Assembly (NCBI RefSeq): GCF_004208525.1
Contig: NZ_SGIT01000001.1
Location: 744,001-808,000, forward strand
Source of the DNA: Sphingobacterium corticibacterium
GTDB lineage: Bacteria; Bacteroidota; Bacteroidia; Sphingobacteriales; Sphingobacteriaceae
Direction: 5' to 3'
DNA length: 64,000 bases
Position 1 is the first letter of the stretch, and every line of letters begins with the position of its first letter. The notes beneath the pieces are model-generated. The model worked only from the letters and a program-made list of their open reading frames with translations, was not told where the DNA came from and ran no database searches. Of this stretch, positions 63,936 to 64,000 are shown in pieces. Both the position numbers and the translations under genes were made by a program.

Positions 63936-64000
63936 ATGAAAGACCTATTGAAATTGAAATCTTCGTTATCTGAGGAGATAGAAAATATATTAAATGCACA
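63936..64000 (+). CDS. Probable ferritin (3' end outside window)
   Basis: Only the first 21 codons are inside the window: MKDLLKLKSSLSEEIENILN and the next residue Ala. This opening resembles the N terminus of Bacteroidota bacterial ferritins, where a helix beginning with such a lead carries the first iron ligand soon after. The assignment rests on this short stretch alone and could be wrong. Confidence 0.45.
   Translation, partial: MKDLLKLKSSLSEEIENILNA

Overview
The window looks like chromosomal DNA of a member of the Bacteroidota, most probably of the family Sphingobacteriaceae. The reasons are: many starts are preceded by the Bacteroidota promoter pattern (TAnnTTTG at -7, sometimes with TTTG 19-20 bases upstream) instead of Shine-Dalgarno sequences; lineage-typical families occur (DUF4296, fused SpmA/SpmB nucleoside-recognition protein, THUMP-like methyltransferase, ribosomal protein bTHX); and there are many lipoproteins and M1/PQQ exported enzymes. 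No prophage, insertion sequence, CRISPR array or rRNA is seen. One tRNA (Ser, GCT) is present.

Layout. 1-5.1 kb: the end of a tripartite RND efflux operon (TolC, RND pump, adaptor last), richer in GC than what follows. 5.2-12.1 kb: a small orphan, guaA, a periplasmic-binding-fold lipoprotein, an RNA m5C methyltransferase, UspA, NlpC/P60 and TPR proteins. 12.1-19.7 kb: dienelactone hydrolase, MFS pump, DUF72, ychF, polysaccharide deacetylase, accA, MscS channel. 19.7-25 kb: a mostly minus-strand group (SpmAB, mgsA, osmC, coaA), a patatin-like lipase, a GNAT enzyme, DUF202 and tRNA-Ser. 25.2-33.7 kb: a 7TM-HD phosphodiesterase, rpe, and two unrelated aconitases in tandem (acnB, acnA). 33.7-43 kb: a minus-strand operon yggS - DUF3298 lipoprotein - lysC - methyltransferase, then DUF4296, mutS2, MgtC, LOG family and recR. 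43-50.3 kb: PQQ-type sugar dehydrogenase, SulP transporter, orphan lipoprotein, fabH, amino-acid permease, exported methyltransferase. 50.5-55.4 kb: metNIQ methionine importer, an outer-membrane barrel, guaB, and the tiny ribosomal protein THX. 55.4-60 kb: second amino-acid permease, regulatory-domain protein, M1 peptidase, ArsC-like protein. 60-64 kb: an 820-base intergenic region with an 84-base tandem repeat array, then fba, xerC-hpf, a small conserved protein and the start of a probable ferritin.

Most genes are housekeeping: purine synthesis (guaA, guaB), TCA cycle (acnA, acnB), glycolysis/pentose phosphate (fba, rpe, mgsA), fatty-acid start (accA, fabH), CoA (coaA), amino-acid synthesis and uptake (lysC, metNIQ, two APC permeases), DNA maintenance (mutS2, recR, xerC) and ribosome functions (ychF, hpf, THX).

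The least explained signals are non-coding: (1) the 84-base array with a separate 20-bp imperfect hairpin before fba; (2) a nearly identical 33-base element, with a stable mini-hairpin palindrome placed in the promoter spacer, in front of both coaA and the SpmAB gene; (3) a minus-strand promoter followed within about 30 bases by an intrinsic terminator upstream of the sugar dehydrogenase, suggesting a small RNA or attenuated leader; (4) a dyad in the leader of the ferritin-like gene. No convincing new multi-gene system was found.
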